From assembly GCA_017484225.1 (NCBI GenBank), contig JAFUTN010000019.1:1-60072 (forward strand): a stretch of DNA of 60,072 nt. Reading direction: 5' to 3'. This document shows, piece after piece, positions 25,117 to 35,000 of this stretch. A program made the translations under genes and the position numbers. The DNA comes from Alphaproteobacteria bacterium (GTDB lineage Bacteria; Pseudomonadota; Alphaproteobacteria; RF32; CAG-239). The stretch's first letter is position 1, and each line of letters opens with the position of its first letter. The notes below the pieces were generated by a model. It had not been told where the DNA came from. It saw only the letters and a list, made by a program, of their open reading frames with translations, and did not search any database.

Positions 25117-27009
25117 CTAGTTAGGTCTGGCCGGAGCAAATACTTGCACATCATCAAGCGTTGCATCCGTGCATTGACTGCCGGAACAACGTTTCATAAC
25201 TGTAGCTGCTCGGCTGCGATTAAGACCGCGAACATTCATGGAAGGAACATACACTTCCACAATAGTCAGATTAAAGTTAACATACGCCAGATTATTATCT
25301 TTATCAAGTGCATACACCTTAACTTTATAGACTCCGCCATCACCAGGCATAGCCAGACCGGTAAATTTACGGCTCTTAGTGTCATAAACAACCCATTTCG
25401 GCAAAGGTGTATCATCAATCAAACCGGCTTTGGTGGTAAATTCTTTTTCACCCCACCCCATTTTTTTGAATACTTTGTTCGGAACACTGATTTCAAAATG
25501 CTGTCCGGTTTCAAAAGTGTAGTCCGGCATTAATTGTTCCGAAGAAAGATTTACCGGAGGACGTTTGCTCGGAATATCCAACAAATAAGGACGATTTTCC
25601 GGTTCAAAATTACCTTTACGCCATCTCTCCAAGCTGGAGCGCAAAGCAACAGCTATTTGCGAAGGTGACTCGTTTAACATATAGTAAGGAACGGCATCAA
25701 GACCGATAGTGGAATACAACGTCCCCAGTGCATCTTGCAAATCTACATAAGCAAGCGAGGCTTTCGCTTCATCTCTGATTGCGCGTGCGGCTTCCATCTG
25801 GCTGGTTTCGGCTTTGCTACCGTCTGCAGCCGTAATATCTTCAGCAATATTTTCCGAAGTTCCGGCAATTTCCATAGCAATACGGTAATCTTCTGCAGCA
25901 GATGTATATCTTGCCCAGCTCACATAAACTTGGTTCAAAACGAGAGATGTCATACGTTGACGACGTAACGAATTAAGTGTTGCTTCGTTCAAAGGAGCAT
26001 GCTGTTCATAAACAACAACCGTTGCCTCTTTTGCCTGATTGCACCATTTTTTGTTGTAAGCCGTCGGATTGTTTTTGTAATCGCTGTCGCCGTCGGTTCT
26101 GAAATTGGTAATCAGAGTATCCAAATCGGTTGATGTAAGTAAATCATGGACTTTAAGTTCCGGACGATTTGTCAAAGCCAACCATTCCAAACGAGAGAGG
26201 TTTGACTTAATTTCCGGTAAAGCAAAATTGCCGTATTCTTTACCCACCAACTTAAATTCGGTAGCCGGATGCAAACCCATCAAAGAAGCCAAATTTTCAT
26301 GAGCGGTTTCCATTTCACGTTTCATATCCGAAAGTTTTTGCACTGCTTCCATATATTTACGCTTTTTGACCAATTCTTCGGTAGAAAGGTTTTTGCCTTG
26401 GGCTGCCAATTCTTTGGCTTTGATATTCATTTCATCAACATCTAAAGTAATGTGTTCAATCGTGGCATCAATAACCGGCAACAAACGTTGCGCCGTAATG
26501 GCTTTCCAATACAAAACACGAGTTTCTTGCAAAATATTATGAATAACTTTGCGGCTTTGTTCTACAGAAATATTTTGCTTAAACACCGGATCAGAGTTCA
26601 TATAATACAATGTTGAAATATCCAAAACATTCCAAACAACTTTCAAATCAGGACTTGTGTCTCCGTAGTTGTTATTAATATATCCGGCTTTTCCGGCAAT
26701 TTCCGGTAATTGTGCATAAGACGTTCCGCCGGCCTTGAGCAAACTGTCACGATAGCGTGTCATTCTGCCGCTGTAATTATATTTCAGAGCCAAAGCCATT
26801 GCCATATACATATCAATCGGCTTTTCTATTTTACGCGGAGTGTTGGCATACATATTTTGCATATCAACATCATAACGAATAGCCTTATCCCACTCGGAAT
26901 AATAAGCGGCACTAGGTGTATCCGTATATGTATACGTTGTTGTGTTATCTTTTTTGGCGCAAGAAACAACGGCCAAAATACCAACAATAAAACTAAGCAA
27001 TTTTTTCAT
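25117..27009 (-). CDS. TolC-family outer-membrane lipoprotein with C-terminal cadherin-like domain
   Basis: The 630-aa protein has a lipoprotein signal (ILAVVSC, Cys17). The central region (about 60-460) is long, helical and Ala/Leu-rich, with the entry motif MAMALALKYN typical of outer-membrane efflux (OEP/TolC) proteins and two extended coiled stretches. The C-terminal part (about 510-600) matches the cadherin-like/Ig-like pattern of exported proteins: LPKWVVYDTKSRKFTGLAMP and GVYKVKVYALDKDNN. TolC proteins form the outer-membrane duct of efflux pumps and type I secretion. No pump or ABC partner is adjacent. AAGGATATAACC precedes ATG, and a possible promoter (TTGCGC-17-AATAAT) lies upstream. 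Confidence 0.65.
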   Translation of the reverse strand: MKKLLSFIVGILAVVSCAKKDNTTTYTYTDTPSAAYYSEWDKAIRYDVDMQNMYANTPRKIEKPIDMYMAMALALKYNYSGRMTRYRDSLLKAGGTSYAQLPEIAGKAGYINNNYGDTSPDLKVVWNVLDISTLYYMNSDPVFKQNISVEQSRKVIHNILQETRVLYWKAITAQRLLPVIDATIEHITLDVDEMNIKAKELAAQGKNLSTEELVKKRKYMEAVQKLSDMKREMETAHENLASLMGLHPATEFKLVGKEYGNFALPEIKSNLSRLEWLALTNRPELKVHDLLTSTDLDTLITNFRTDGDSDYKNNPTAYNKKWCNQAKEATVVVYEQHAPLNEATLNSLRRQRMTSLVLNQVYVSWARYTSAAEDYRIAMEIAGTSENIAEDITAADGSKAETSQMEAARAIRDEAKASLAYVDLQDALGTLYSTIGLDAVPYYMLNESPSQIAVALRSSLERWRKGNFEPENRPYLLDIPSKRPPVNLSSEQLMPDYTFETGQHFEISVPNKVFKKMGWGEKEFTTKAGLIDDTPLPKWVVYDTKSRKFTGLAMPGDGGVYKVKVYALDKDNNLAYVNFNLTIVEVYVPSMNVRGLNRSRAATVMKRCSGSQCTDATLDDVQVFAPARPN

Positions 27010-27262
27010 GGTTATATCCTTAAAAACACATTATTCTGCAACTGATATTAATGCGCAAAAATTAATATTTTGTTACATTTTTGTTTGAATATAGCAAATA
27101 AACGTAAAACAGAGGTTAAAACGCATTATTTTTTGAAAAATTTTATCAAATTGATTAATGGCTTTTAAGTTGAAATCTTTACCCCTCACCCGCTATCGCT
27201 CGGGATTCAAGATAACGGTGGGAGTTCTTCCGTTCGGGGTTCAAGATGACGGCGGATATTTT

Positions 27263-27967
27263 TCACTCAAAAATCCATTCAATCATATTTTCGTTATCGT
27301 TGCTGGTTGCCGCATCTGCTTCCGGTAAAGTATAGCGCGTTCGCGTGCAAAAACCGTAATATGAAGTATATCCTTCAGGACACGAAGAAACACAACCGAC
27401 ACCCGCTTGAATAAATTTTTCTCCGCAACTGCCGCATTCTCCGGTTTTTCGGCAGTTTGGTAAATTTGAACCTTGAAAAATATCTCTATTCCATGTATCG
27501 TAATCATGATAAGTAACTCCATCCGGAATGCCGGCGTATTCAAGATATCTTGTTCCCAAAAAAGCTATACCGTTTATTTTCTGAACATTCGGCAAATCTA
27601 TGCTTATAAGTTTTTCTGCATTTAAAAAGGCGGCAAAACCGACAGAAGTTATACTTTCCGTTCCTTTAACATCTATCAAACCTCTGAGATATTCAAATGT
27701 TCTATTCCCGATACTTGTTACATTTCCTTCAAATACGGCATGTTCAATATTTTTACCATACCATGGTGTATCCGGTATATTATTATAATTATAATTTCCC
27801 ATCGGTCCTTCGCCGGAAATTGTTAAAGTTTTTGTTGCCTCATCATAAGTGCATTTAACGCTGTCGCTGTATACCCCACCCGTTGCCGGTCCGCAGTTCC
27901 ATGTTTCGGCAAAACTTTCACAAATAAACGATATCACAATCCCCAAAATCCACACAATTTTTTTCAT
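27263..27967 (-). CDS. BspA-like secreted protein, leader class B
   Basis: The 234-aa protein has a signal peptide ending SFA, the ETWNCGPATGGVYSDS / TLTISGEGPMGNY module, LRR_5 repeats, the Cys-rich segment CGSCGEKFIQAGVGC and the C-terminal tail RYTLPEAD...IEWIFE. AAGGAGAAG precedes the ATG at 27967. A class-B leader lies directly upstream. It is closely related to the 24355 protein, with stretches that look identical at DNA level at both ends and variable repeats in the middle. Confidence 0.85.
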   Translation of the reverse strand: MKKIVWILGIVISFICESFAETWNCGPATGGVYSDSVKCTYDEATKTLTISGEGPMGNYNYNNIPDTPWYGKNIEHAVFEGNVTSIGNRTFEYLRGLIDVKGTESITSVGFAAFLNAEKLISIDLPNVQKINGIAFLGTRYLEYAGIPDGVTYHDYDTWNRDIFQGSNLPNCRKTGECGSCGEKFIQAGVGCVSSCPEGYTSYYGFCTRTRYTLPEADAATSNDNENMIEWIFE

Positions 27968-27999
27968 CTTCTTCTCCTTAAAGTAAAATTTTTAAAATA

Positions 28000-28242
28000 A
28001 AAAATCCGCCTCAAAAGGACGGTCGGAGAGTTGACAAATCATATCACGTGTAATGACTCCTAAAATCTTTAGCCATAAGCCTGAACATACATTTTAGGCT
28101 CCCCAACCAAAAACACGGTGGGGATAAAATATTTAAACCAAAAAAGCATCCCTAAAAGGATACCGTTTCGGCATCACGTGATAAAAGCTTGTCACAGCTC
28201 CGAACCTCTTTTTCGGGTTCTTGACGAAAGTTACTCCGTCAT
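28000..28242 (-). ncRNA. Structured leader RNA, class B, copy 2
   Basis: On the minus strand it repeats the class-B layout of copy 1: a 5' hairpin, GAACC/GGTTC (GAATC in B1), and a closing helix with CGGAG/CTCCG and TGACAA/TTGTCA (TAGCAA/TTGCTA in B1). ATCACGTG/CACGTGAT stands where B1 has a different 11-bp helix. The conserved-loop hairpin has CCTAAAAT/ATTTTAGG (B1: CTTGTGGT/ACCACGAG). It ends in terminator CCGTC/GGCGG plus TTTTTT. These are clear compensatory changes. It lies about 33 bases upstream of the start at 27967. Confidence 0.8.
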
Positions 28243-28248
28243 GTGTCT

Positions 28249-28277
28249 ATCATAGCAGATTTAGTTCGTTTTGCAAG
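28249..28277 (-). promoter_or_regulatory. Promoter of leader RNA B2
   Basis: On the minus strand, CTTGCA (28272-28277), 17 bases, then TATGAT (28249-28254). The predicted start is about 28242. Confidence 0.65.
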
Positions 28278-28293
28278 AAGAAATATAGCAAAT

Positions 28294-28323
28294 AAAAAAA
28301 GAACGTCCCTAGACGGAACGCTC
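28294..28323 (-). terminator. Rho-independent terminator
   Basis: GAGCGTTCC pairs with GGGACGTTC on the minus strand (9 bp, two G-U pairs), followed by TTTTTTT. It closes the glutamine-amidotransferase-like gene. A T-run on the other side makes it nearly symmetric. Confidence 0.8.
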
Positions 28324-28343
28324 TTTTTTAGTTGTCAGTTTTG

Positions 28344-29255
28344 TTACTCGCGTGATTTTTTGTAATCGCGAGCCTTGTCAGCAAGCCATCCGTAGATGCG
28401 CTGCATCATGGCGTCACCGAGAACGCAGAAGTCTTCAGGGTGCCATTGGATACAGAGTATCTTCTTGGCCTCAGAGCCCCAAGCTTCAGGCACACCGTCA
28501 CCGGACATGGCATAATAGTCCAGCGGAAGCTGCAAGCTATCAATGTCTGCGCTGCTACGTTTCTCCTTGGAGAAGAAGAACGGCAACTGCATCTCACGAG
28601 GAGCCAGCATTTCTGTGTGGCGAGAGTTGACCTTCATCCGCTTCAGGTTGAACAGCAACTTGGCCAACATGGTTCCGGGGATGATGTCTACATCATGGGC
28701 ATAGATTTCATCGGACTTGTGGTTCATAGCCCCCTTGAACTGCTTTGTGTCGCGAATCAGCTTCATCCGGAACATTCCGGCTACCATCTGAGCGCCGGCA
28801 CAGATGCCCAGAATAGGCATACCGTCGGCAACGGCACAGTTGATACAGTTCATGTAGGCCATTGCCCGCTCGGAGATAACGTCACCGCCTTCCATGTTGG
28901 CATCAACGTAGAACTCCTCAGGCGACTTGAAAGAACCGCCGGGCAGAACCAGACCGTCACATCCGAACATCTGCGGAATCGGGGTGTCGTAGGTGATGAA
29001 ACGGATACGAACTCCGGTCTTGGCAAGCGCGCGGACATAGTTCCAGTCGCTGGCATAAGAGTCATGCTCGCGTCCCATCAGCAGGGCAACAATCGGTGCA
29101 TCCGGAGCCGGAACATCAAGCCCCATGAACTTGTAATCATCATCCCGTAACTCCAGCATTACAACCTCCATGTTCTGTCTGCATTCTTCTACCTGCTCAT
29201 CCGTAAAGCAAAATGCCTTAAAGAGATGAGAATACTGAACAAAATAATTTCCCAT
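28344..29255 (-). CDS. Class I glutamine amidotransferase-like (peptidase C26-type) protein, GC-rich
   Basis: The 303-aa protein has the GATase1 fold signature: a nucleophile elbow GICAGAQ (Cys near 150), preceded by GLVLPGGSFKSPEEF, and a C-terminal IQWHPEDF giving the His and Glu of the triad. It resembles gamma-glutamyl-GABA/C26 hydrolases, with an extra ~45-residue N-terminal segment. The substrate cannot be told. The coding sequence is visibly richer in G and C, with many CTG, CTC and GCC codons, than its AT-rich neighbours. No Shine-Dalgarno sequence precedes the ATG. Both points suggest horizontal transfer or an unusual expression mode. It stands alone between its own promoter and terminator. 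Confidence 0.8.
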   Translation of the reverse strand: MGNYFVQYSHLFKAFCFTDEQVEECRQNMEVVMLELRDDDYKFMGLDVPAPDAPIVALLMGREHDSYASDWNYVRALAKTGVRIRFITYDTPIPQMFGCDGLVLPGGSFKSPEEFYVDANMEGGDVISERAMAYMNCINCAVADGMPILGICAGAQMVAGMFRMKLIRDTKQFKGAMNHKSDEIYAHDVDIIPGTMLAKLLFNLKRMKVNSRHTEMLAPREMQLPFFFSKEKRSSADIDSLQLPLDYYAMSGDGVPEAWGSEAKKILCIQWHPEDFCVLGDAMMQRIYGWLADKARDYKKSRE

Positions 29256-29296
29256 ACACTAAAAATTTAGGATTAAACATATTTTTATCGTCTTGT

Positions 29297-29325
29297 ATAA
29301 TAAACAAACAAAAATTTTTTGTCAA
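29297..29325 (-). promoter_or_regulatory. Promoter of the GATase-like gene
   Basis: On the minus strand, a perfect TTGACA (29320-29325), 17 bases, then TATTAT (29297-29302). There are 41 AT-rich bases between the -10 and the ATG and no ribosome-binding site. Confidence 0.75.
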
Positions 29326-29338
29326 GAAAATTGTGAAA

Positions 29339-29363
29339 ATAAAAACCCCCTCAAATGAGGGAG
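29339..29363 (-). terminator. Rho-independent terminator
   Basis: On the minus strand CTCCCTCA and TGAGGGGG form a stem followed by TTTTTATTTT, downstream of the DsbA-like gene. Confidence 0.85.
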
Positions 29364-29400
29364 TCTCGGATTTTTTATTCAAAAATCTTAGAAAGAGAAA

Positions 29401-30147
29401 CTATTTAGCGGCATTAATTGCATCTTGCAAAACAGCAGGATCAAATGCCTGAACACGTTTACCGTTCAAAATAACTGTCGGCACACCGTTAACGCGGATA
29501 GAACTTGCCAACTGTTGAACTTTGTTCAATTTTTCCTGAACTTCTGCCGAATCCATGTCGGTTTTATACTGATCAACATTGATACCGGCCTCTTTTGCCA
29601 AAGCATCAACTTCTTCGGCAGATCTCTTGTCCGGATTTGCCATCAAAGCTGTATAAAACTCATAGAACTTGCCTTGTTTATCGGCAGCCATAGCAGCCTT
29701 TGCTTTGTAAACCGAAGCATCACCCAAGAAAGATAATGTCTTGAATACATATTTAACATCCGGATTGGCCTTGATGGATTCTTCCAATTTCGGAGCTAAA
29801 TCTTGGCAGAAATGGCAAGAAAAGTCAAAGAATTCAACAACAACGGCTTTAGCATTTTCCGGACCAACGAACGGAGCATAAGAAGAGTCGTTGATTTCGT
29901 CGGCGTGACTTGCCAAAGCTTCGTTTGCGGCACGCTCCTCAATTTCACGTTGCTTTTCTTGATAAGCCTGCATTGTATCATTAATGATTTCCGGATTTTG
30001 AGTCAAAATATTAACCAAAGCTTCTTTAGAAAATGAAGCAGTTGCAGCCGGAGCCGTTTTACTGCAAGGTGTTTTAACCGAAACAACCAAAGCAGCTGCT
30101 GCCAAAACAATGGCAACGGAAGATAAAACTATTGAAAAATTTTTCAT
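29401..30147 (-). CDS. DsbA-like thiol:disulfide oxidoreductase
   Basis: The 248-aa protein has an N-terminal membrane anchor or signal (about 5-27), a helical linker rich in Glu and Gln, then a DsbA/thioredoxin domain. The domain has the redox motif FSCHFCQDL and the cis-proline loop GVPTVILNGKRV. It would form or reshuffle disulfides in the periplasm, useful for the many Cys-rich exported proteins encoded nearby. ATG 30147 has AAGGAC at good spacing; an upstream TTG at 30168 is less likely. It has its own promoter and terminator and is of the DSBA/Com1-like type common in alphaproteobacteria. Confidence 0.88.
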   Translation of the reverse strand: MKNFSIVLSSVAIVLAAAALVVSVKTPCSKTAPAATASFSKEALVNILTQNPEIINDTMQAYQEKQREIEERAANEALASHADEINDSSYAPFVGPENAKAVVVEFFDFSCHFCQDLAPKLEESIKANPDVKYVFKTLSFLGDASVYKAKAAMAADKQGKFYEFYTALMANPDKRSAEEVDALAKEAGINVDQYKTDMDSAEVQEKLNKVQQLASSIRVNGVPTVILNGKRVQAFDPAVLQDAINAAK

Positions 30148-30192
30148 ATTTACTTGTCCTTTATTCAAATAATTTATTGTTCAAACGAGGAT

Positions 30193-30221
30193 AATTTAAT
30201 CAATTTCGGCGTATTTTGCAA
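30193..30221 (-). promoter_or_regulatory. Promoter of the DsbA-like gene
   Basis: On the minus strand, TTGCAA (30216-30221), 17 bases, then TAAATT (30193-30198). Confidence 0.5.
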
Positions 30222-30305
30222 GATAAAAATAAACACGCAAAAAAAACGGTGGACATTTGCTTTTTTTGTATGTAAAAGATTATCAAATCACGAGGGAGAA
30301 CATAA

Positions 30306-30965
30306 ATGTTTAATGTAAAAATTTCATTGTTTTCCGGCACCAGAGAGCTGGAAAACAAAATTGACGAAATGCACGATAAAGTTATTGAATGTTCAATGTA
30401 TTTTAAAGAGGCATTTGAAATTTATGTTAAAGAAAAACGCAGTCCGAACTATCGCCGCGCCAGCAAAAAAATTAAAGATATTGAAGCGCAGGCCGACGAT
30501 TTGCGCCGCGAAATAGAAAGCAGATTGTATGCTCAAAATCTGATTCCCGATTTGCGGGCTGATGTTTTGCAAATGATTGAAAATATTGATAAAGTGATTA
30601 ACGAATTTGACGAGGTAGCTCACAAATTTTACATTGAGCAACCGGATATTCCCGAATTTTATCAAGATGATTTCAGAAAACTTGTTCGCGAAGTTTCGGA
30701 ATGTGCCGAAAACATGGCAATATGCTCGCGTGCTTTTTTCCGCGATTTTGCCACGGTGCGTGACTATTCCCGCAAAGTATATTTCTTGGAGCATGAAAAC
30801 GATAAAACGTGGGCAAGACTTAAGCAAAACGTTTTTGATTCCAAAATGGAACTGGCTCACAAATTGCAACTTAATTCATTAATCGGCGGGGTTGCCGATG
30901 TGGCCGACAAGGCCGAAGATTGTATTGATGCCGTATTAATTTTCACAATTAAAAGGGATATTTAA
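30306..30965 (+). CDS. DUF47/PhoU-like phosphate transport regulator
   Basis: The 219-aa all-helical protein is of the DUF47 (PhoU-like) family, with typical pieces such as EAQADDLRREIESRLY near 60-75 and the C-terminal INSLIGG-like stretch NSLIGGVADVADKAEDCIDAV. These cytoplasmic proteins are encoded with Pit-type transporters and control phosphate uptake. That is the case here: the Pit gene starts five bases downstream. GAGGGAG precedes the ATG. Its length is normal for the family. Confidence 0.9.
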   Translation: MFNVKISLFSGTRELENKIDEMHDKVIECSMYFKEAFEIYVKEKRSPNYRRASKKIKDIEAQADDLRREIESRLYAQNLIPDLRADVLQMIENIDKVINEFDEVAHKFYIEQPDIPEFYQDDFRKLVREVSECAENMAICSRAFFRDFATVRDYSRKVYFLEHENDKTWARLKQNVFDSKMELAHKLQLNSLIGGVADVADKAEDCIDAVLIFTIKRDI

Positions 30966-30970
30966 ACAAA

Positions 30971-32026
30971 ATGGATTTAACATATCTTTTTTTCTTGAGC
31001 AGCGGCTTGTTTTTGGGATGGTCATTGGGTGCCAATGATGCCTCAAATATTTTCGGGACGGCTGTCGGCTCCAAAATGGTTCGTTTCACGACTGCTTCAA
31101 TTATTGCCTCGGTTTTTGTTGTATTAGGTGCGGTGTTCGGCGGTGAAGGTGCCAGCGAAACGCTTGAAGATTTGGGTGCCGTAAATGCTTTAGCCGGTTC
31201 GTTTATGGTAGCACTTTCGGCGGCTGTTTCCGTTTATTGGATGTCGCGTGTGGGGCTGAAAGTTTCTACCTCGCAGGCTATTGTCGGCTCAATTATCGGG
31301 TGGAACTTTTATTCCGGCAAACAAACGGATTGGAACACCATGTTGGAAATTGTCAGCACGTGGACACTCTGCCCCCTGATTGCCGCGGTGGTTGCCGTGA
31401 TACTGTATTTCATTACCAAAAAACTGCTTAAAATTTCTAAAATGCATTTATTAATGCAAGACCAGATGACACGTATCGGATTGATTGTAACCGGTGCGCT
31501 TTGCGCTTATGCCCTCGGAGCCAACAATATTGCCAACGTTGTCGGTGTTTTTGCCAAATCTTGTCCGTTTAAGCCCTTGCAAATGGGCAGTTTTTTAACG
31601 TTAAGTCCGTTGCAGGTGTTGTTTTTGCTCGGTTCATTGGCTATTTGTGTCGGCATATTCACTTATTCCAAAAAAGTTATGATGACGGTGGGTAATAATT
31701 TAATGAAAATGTCGCCGATAGTGGCTTGGATTGTGGTAATTTCTCAAGCTGTAGTGCTTTTAATGTTTTCTTCCGTAACTTTATATGATTGGCTTACGGC
31801 ACACTCACTTCCGGCAATTCCTTTGGTGCCGGTTTCCAGCACACAGGCTGTTATCGGTGCTATTGTCGGTATAGGTTTGCTCAAAGGCGGCAGAGGTATG
31901 AACTGGGGAATCGTCGGCAAAATCATTCTCGGTTGGATAACAACCCCGCTGATGGCAATGGGAATATGCTTTGTATGCCTGTTTTTTTTAGAAAATGTTT
32001 TTAACCAAACGGTGTATTTACCATAA
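30971..32026 (+). CDS. pit: Pit-type inorganic phosphate transporter
   Basis: The 351-aa membrane protein of the PiT family has about ten spans and the duplicated family signature: GANDASNIFGTAVGSKM near residue 20 and LGANNIANVVGVFAKS near 180. VSTSQAIVGSIIGW and VSSTQAVIGAIVG are the paired second motifs. It imports phosphate by proton or cation symport. It is directly downstream of, and probably co-transcribed with, the DUF47 gene. Confidence 0.93.
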   Translation: MDLTYLFFLSSGLFLGWSLGANDASNIFGTAVGSKMVRFTTASIIASVFVVLGAVFGGEGASETLEDLGAVNALAGSFMVALSAAVSVYWMSRVGLKVSTSQAIVGSIIGWNFYSGKQTDWNTMLEIVSTWTLCPLIAAVVAVILYFITKKLLKISKMHLLMQDQMTRIGLIVTGALCAYALGANNIANVVGVFAKSCPFKPLQMGSFLTLSPLQVLFLLGSLAICVGIFTYSKKVMMTVGNNLMKMSPIVAWIVVISQAVVLLMFSSVTLYDWLTAHSLPAIPLVPVSSTQAVIGAIVGIGLLKGGRGMNWGIVGKIILGWITTPLMAMGICFVCLFFLENVFNQTVYLP

Positions 32027-32097
32027 AAAATAACGCTTTAGCTTTTTGTTAACAAATTTACCTTATAGTTGAGGCAGTAATTATAAGGAGTTAACTC

Positions 32098-35000
32098 ATG
32101 AATAAATCAAACAATAACGCCTTCGGGCTGTTAAAATCTCAATACATAAGCGTATTGAAAAAGTGTGCCATTCTCAATGCAATGGCGGCTTTTTTAATGC
32201 TTCCGGCTACGGCTGGTGCTGAAGATTCCGTCGCCACATTGTTGTCCACCAAAATGGGAACCAATGTCGGGGGAACACTTCCGTCCGTTTCCGGTTTAGA
32301 CACGGTAAATGTTTATATAGACGGTAGCACTTTGCATATTACCACAGATTTGGATCCAACCGACCAAACAGCAACAATGGCCGGTAGTATGTATGGTGGG
32401 GAACTGAGCTCTGATACGGCATGGATTCTTAACCAAGGCACGGTTAATATCGGTAATATCTCTAACCGAGGAACATTTTCCAATATCCACAGTCAAACAG
32501 GTGACCATGATGCCAGAGCTACCAGCGGCGGTTTGGTTGTAAACGGTTCCAGAAACTATGCCGTAGGTTCTGAGGATTCTTTATTAACCATAAACAACGT
32601 CGTTCTTTCAAATATATCAACCAGTCCGGATAATACTTTTGAAGGAACAAAAAATTACGGCGGTGTAGTTGAAACATACAGCACCAACAGCGCCAATGCC
32701 ATCACAAATTCATCACTCAGCGAAAACTTTGTTATGGGCGGAGCCGGTGCATACGGCGGTGCCGTGATGGTATATAATGGTGTTCGTAAAGTTGGCGGCG
32801 TGTATGAGATTCCTGCCAATTCATACGTTGCGGTTTTGTCTTCAAGCAACAATGCTTATGAAAACAACCGTGCCGGTAACCGTATTTACAATTCAAGCTC
32901 AAAAACGGCAAGTGATGTAACGGATACAAAACTTGTAGGTAATGCTTATTATCAATACGATACATATAAATATGGGGAAACTGCCCGCGGCGGTGCAATT
33001 TATAACGGCGGTGATTTAACATCAAACAGAGACTCATTTACCGGTAACTACGCAATCGGTCAGAATGCGTTCGGTGGTGCAATTTATAACACCAACAAAA
33101 ATTTGGAAAACGGTCGCGCAACTCAAAAGTTGATTTTAACTGCCGGTGATGTGACAAATAATTTTTCCGGCAATACCGCTTATGCGGAATCAAGCAATCA
33201 AAGCACAAATATTGTGGCTGCCGGCGGTGCTGTTTATAACAACGGTCATTTTAATATGGACCCTACTGCCGGTGGTGCTAAAACTACATCTAACAGCACA
33301 TATTCAAACAACGAAGCCAGAACAGAGGCAAATAATGCCAATGCCAAAGCTTACGGTGGTGCTTTGGCAAATACCGGAATTTATTACGGTAATTCGGAAA
33401 CATTTTCCGGTAACCAAGCAACTTCAACTGCCGGTCAGGCATTCGGTGGTGCAATTTATAACGGGCAGCTGGATTCAACAGTTTCCATAAAGGCATCAAC
33501 GGAATTGCGTAATGCGACGGTAAGACAAAACGTTGCATCTGCCGCTACGGCGGCAGAAGGCGGAGCTGTTTTCAATGACGCTTTAGGACAATTTGAAGCA
33601 TCCGCATCAACATTTAATGCAAACCAGGCTGAAGGTTCAAGTTCTAACGGCAAGGCTCTGGGTGGTGCAATTTCCAACCGCGGACAAATTACTGTTTCTG
33701 CCGGAACATTCAGCAACAACAGTGTCATTGCTCAGCAGGCCGGCGGTGGTGCGATTGCTCACACTGCCGACAGTTCGGTAACCGTCAGCGGTTCTACTAT
33801 ATCCATCGGTAGCAGCAATGTTACGGGTTCATTTACCAATAATACGGTTACGGCCGGTGCATTGGGTGCCGGCGGTGCGGTGGCCGTTTCCGGTAATGGA
33901 GCTTTGATAACATTCACCGACTCATCATTTACCGGTAATACCGTGGGTATTGATGAAACAACGGTAGCATCCGGAACAACCGCAAAAGCATACGGTGGTG
34001 CAATTTACAGCGGTTCTGCTTTGAACAGTGCATCATCTGCGTCATCTGTAGCCGTTGTTGCCTTAAACAACAATATAACGGTAAGCAATAACAGAGTATA
34101 TGCTTCTACATCAGGCAGCGTGTCGTCACGTGAATATAACGGTGGTGCATTTTATAATGACACAGGCTCTAACCTTACGTTACAAGCAACCGGTAAGCAA
34201 ATCTTGATAAGCTCAAATGATGCATCAGCCGGACAAGGCGGCGGTATTTACAATAAAGGCACTTTGGCTATCATCACTTCGGGAACGGGAAGCGTTGATT
34301 TTACCGGCAATACGGCACAGCAAGGTGAAGCCATTTATAACTCCGGAACTGTTAATGTGACAATGAACGGAACTTCGTCATTGAACTTTAACAGTAATCA
34401 AAATGTTTATAATACGGGAACATTTAACGTAACCGGAAATTACACAACCTCCGCTTCGCCGTCAAACACCTTGGTTGCAGCTGCTGCATATTTAACACAA
34501 TCTGTTAGTTCTTCAATTTCGTCGGTAAATCTCAATTCAGAGCTTGCCGGAAACGGAACTTACAAATTTACCAATGCACAGCTCAATATGCAGGAAAATG
34601 GTTTAATTGATTATGAACCAACAATGAATTTGACTCACAACAATATCAATATGAGCAGCGGTTCCAGATTAAATCTTGATTATACTGATAGCTTGAGCGG
34701 CAATGATATAGATGTTGCTTCTGGTGCGGTTGTAAACTATCGTGACAGCGCTTCCATTAAAGAAGTAACTTTGGCAAACACATTGAAAAATGCCGGTTTG
34801 GTAAATGTTGCCGACAGCGTTATCTCTGATATTAAGGTAACTAATTTGAGCAGTGACGGCGGAACTATCAACATTGATGTTGATAACCCGAATTTGACTG
34901 CTGATGTAATCAAAGTTTCAGGAATTACCGTCGGAACAACAAACATAACATTTGATGAACAACACAGTTTGTCTTTAAATGAAAACGATAGAATTTATTT

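Noticed and set aside
27190..27256. Two similar short segments with TTCAAGAT and ACGG downstream of the 27263 gene's stop codon
   Set aside because: Only two imperfect copies of about 20 bases are seen, with no symmetry or link to a feature; too little to call a repeat family.
28440..29150. Plus-strand frame of 236 codons
   Set aside because: It lies antisense to the GATase-like gene, which has catalytic motifs; long antisense frames are expected in GC-rich coding DNA with few stops.
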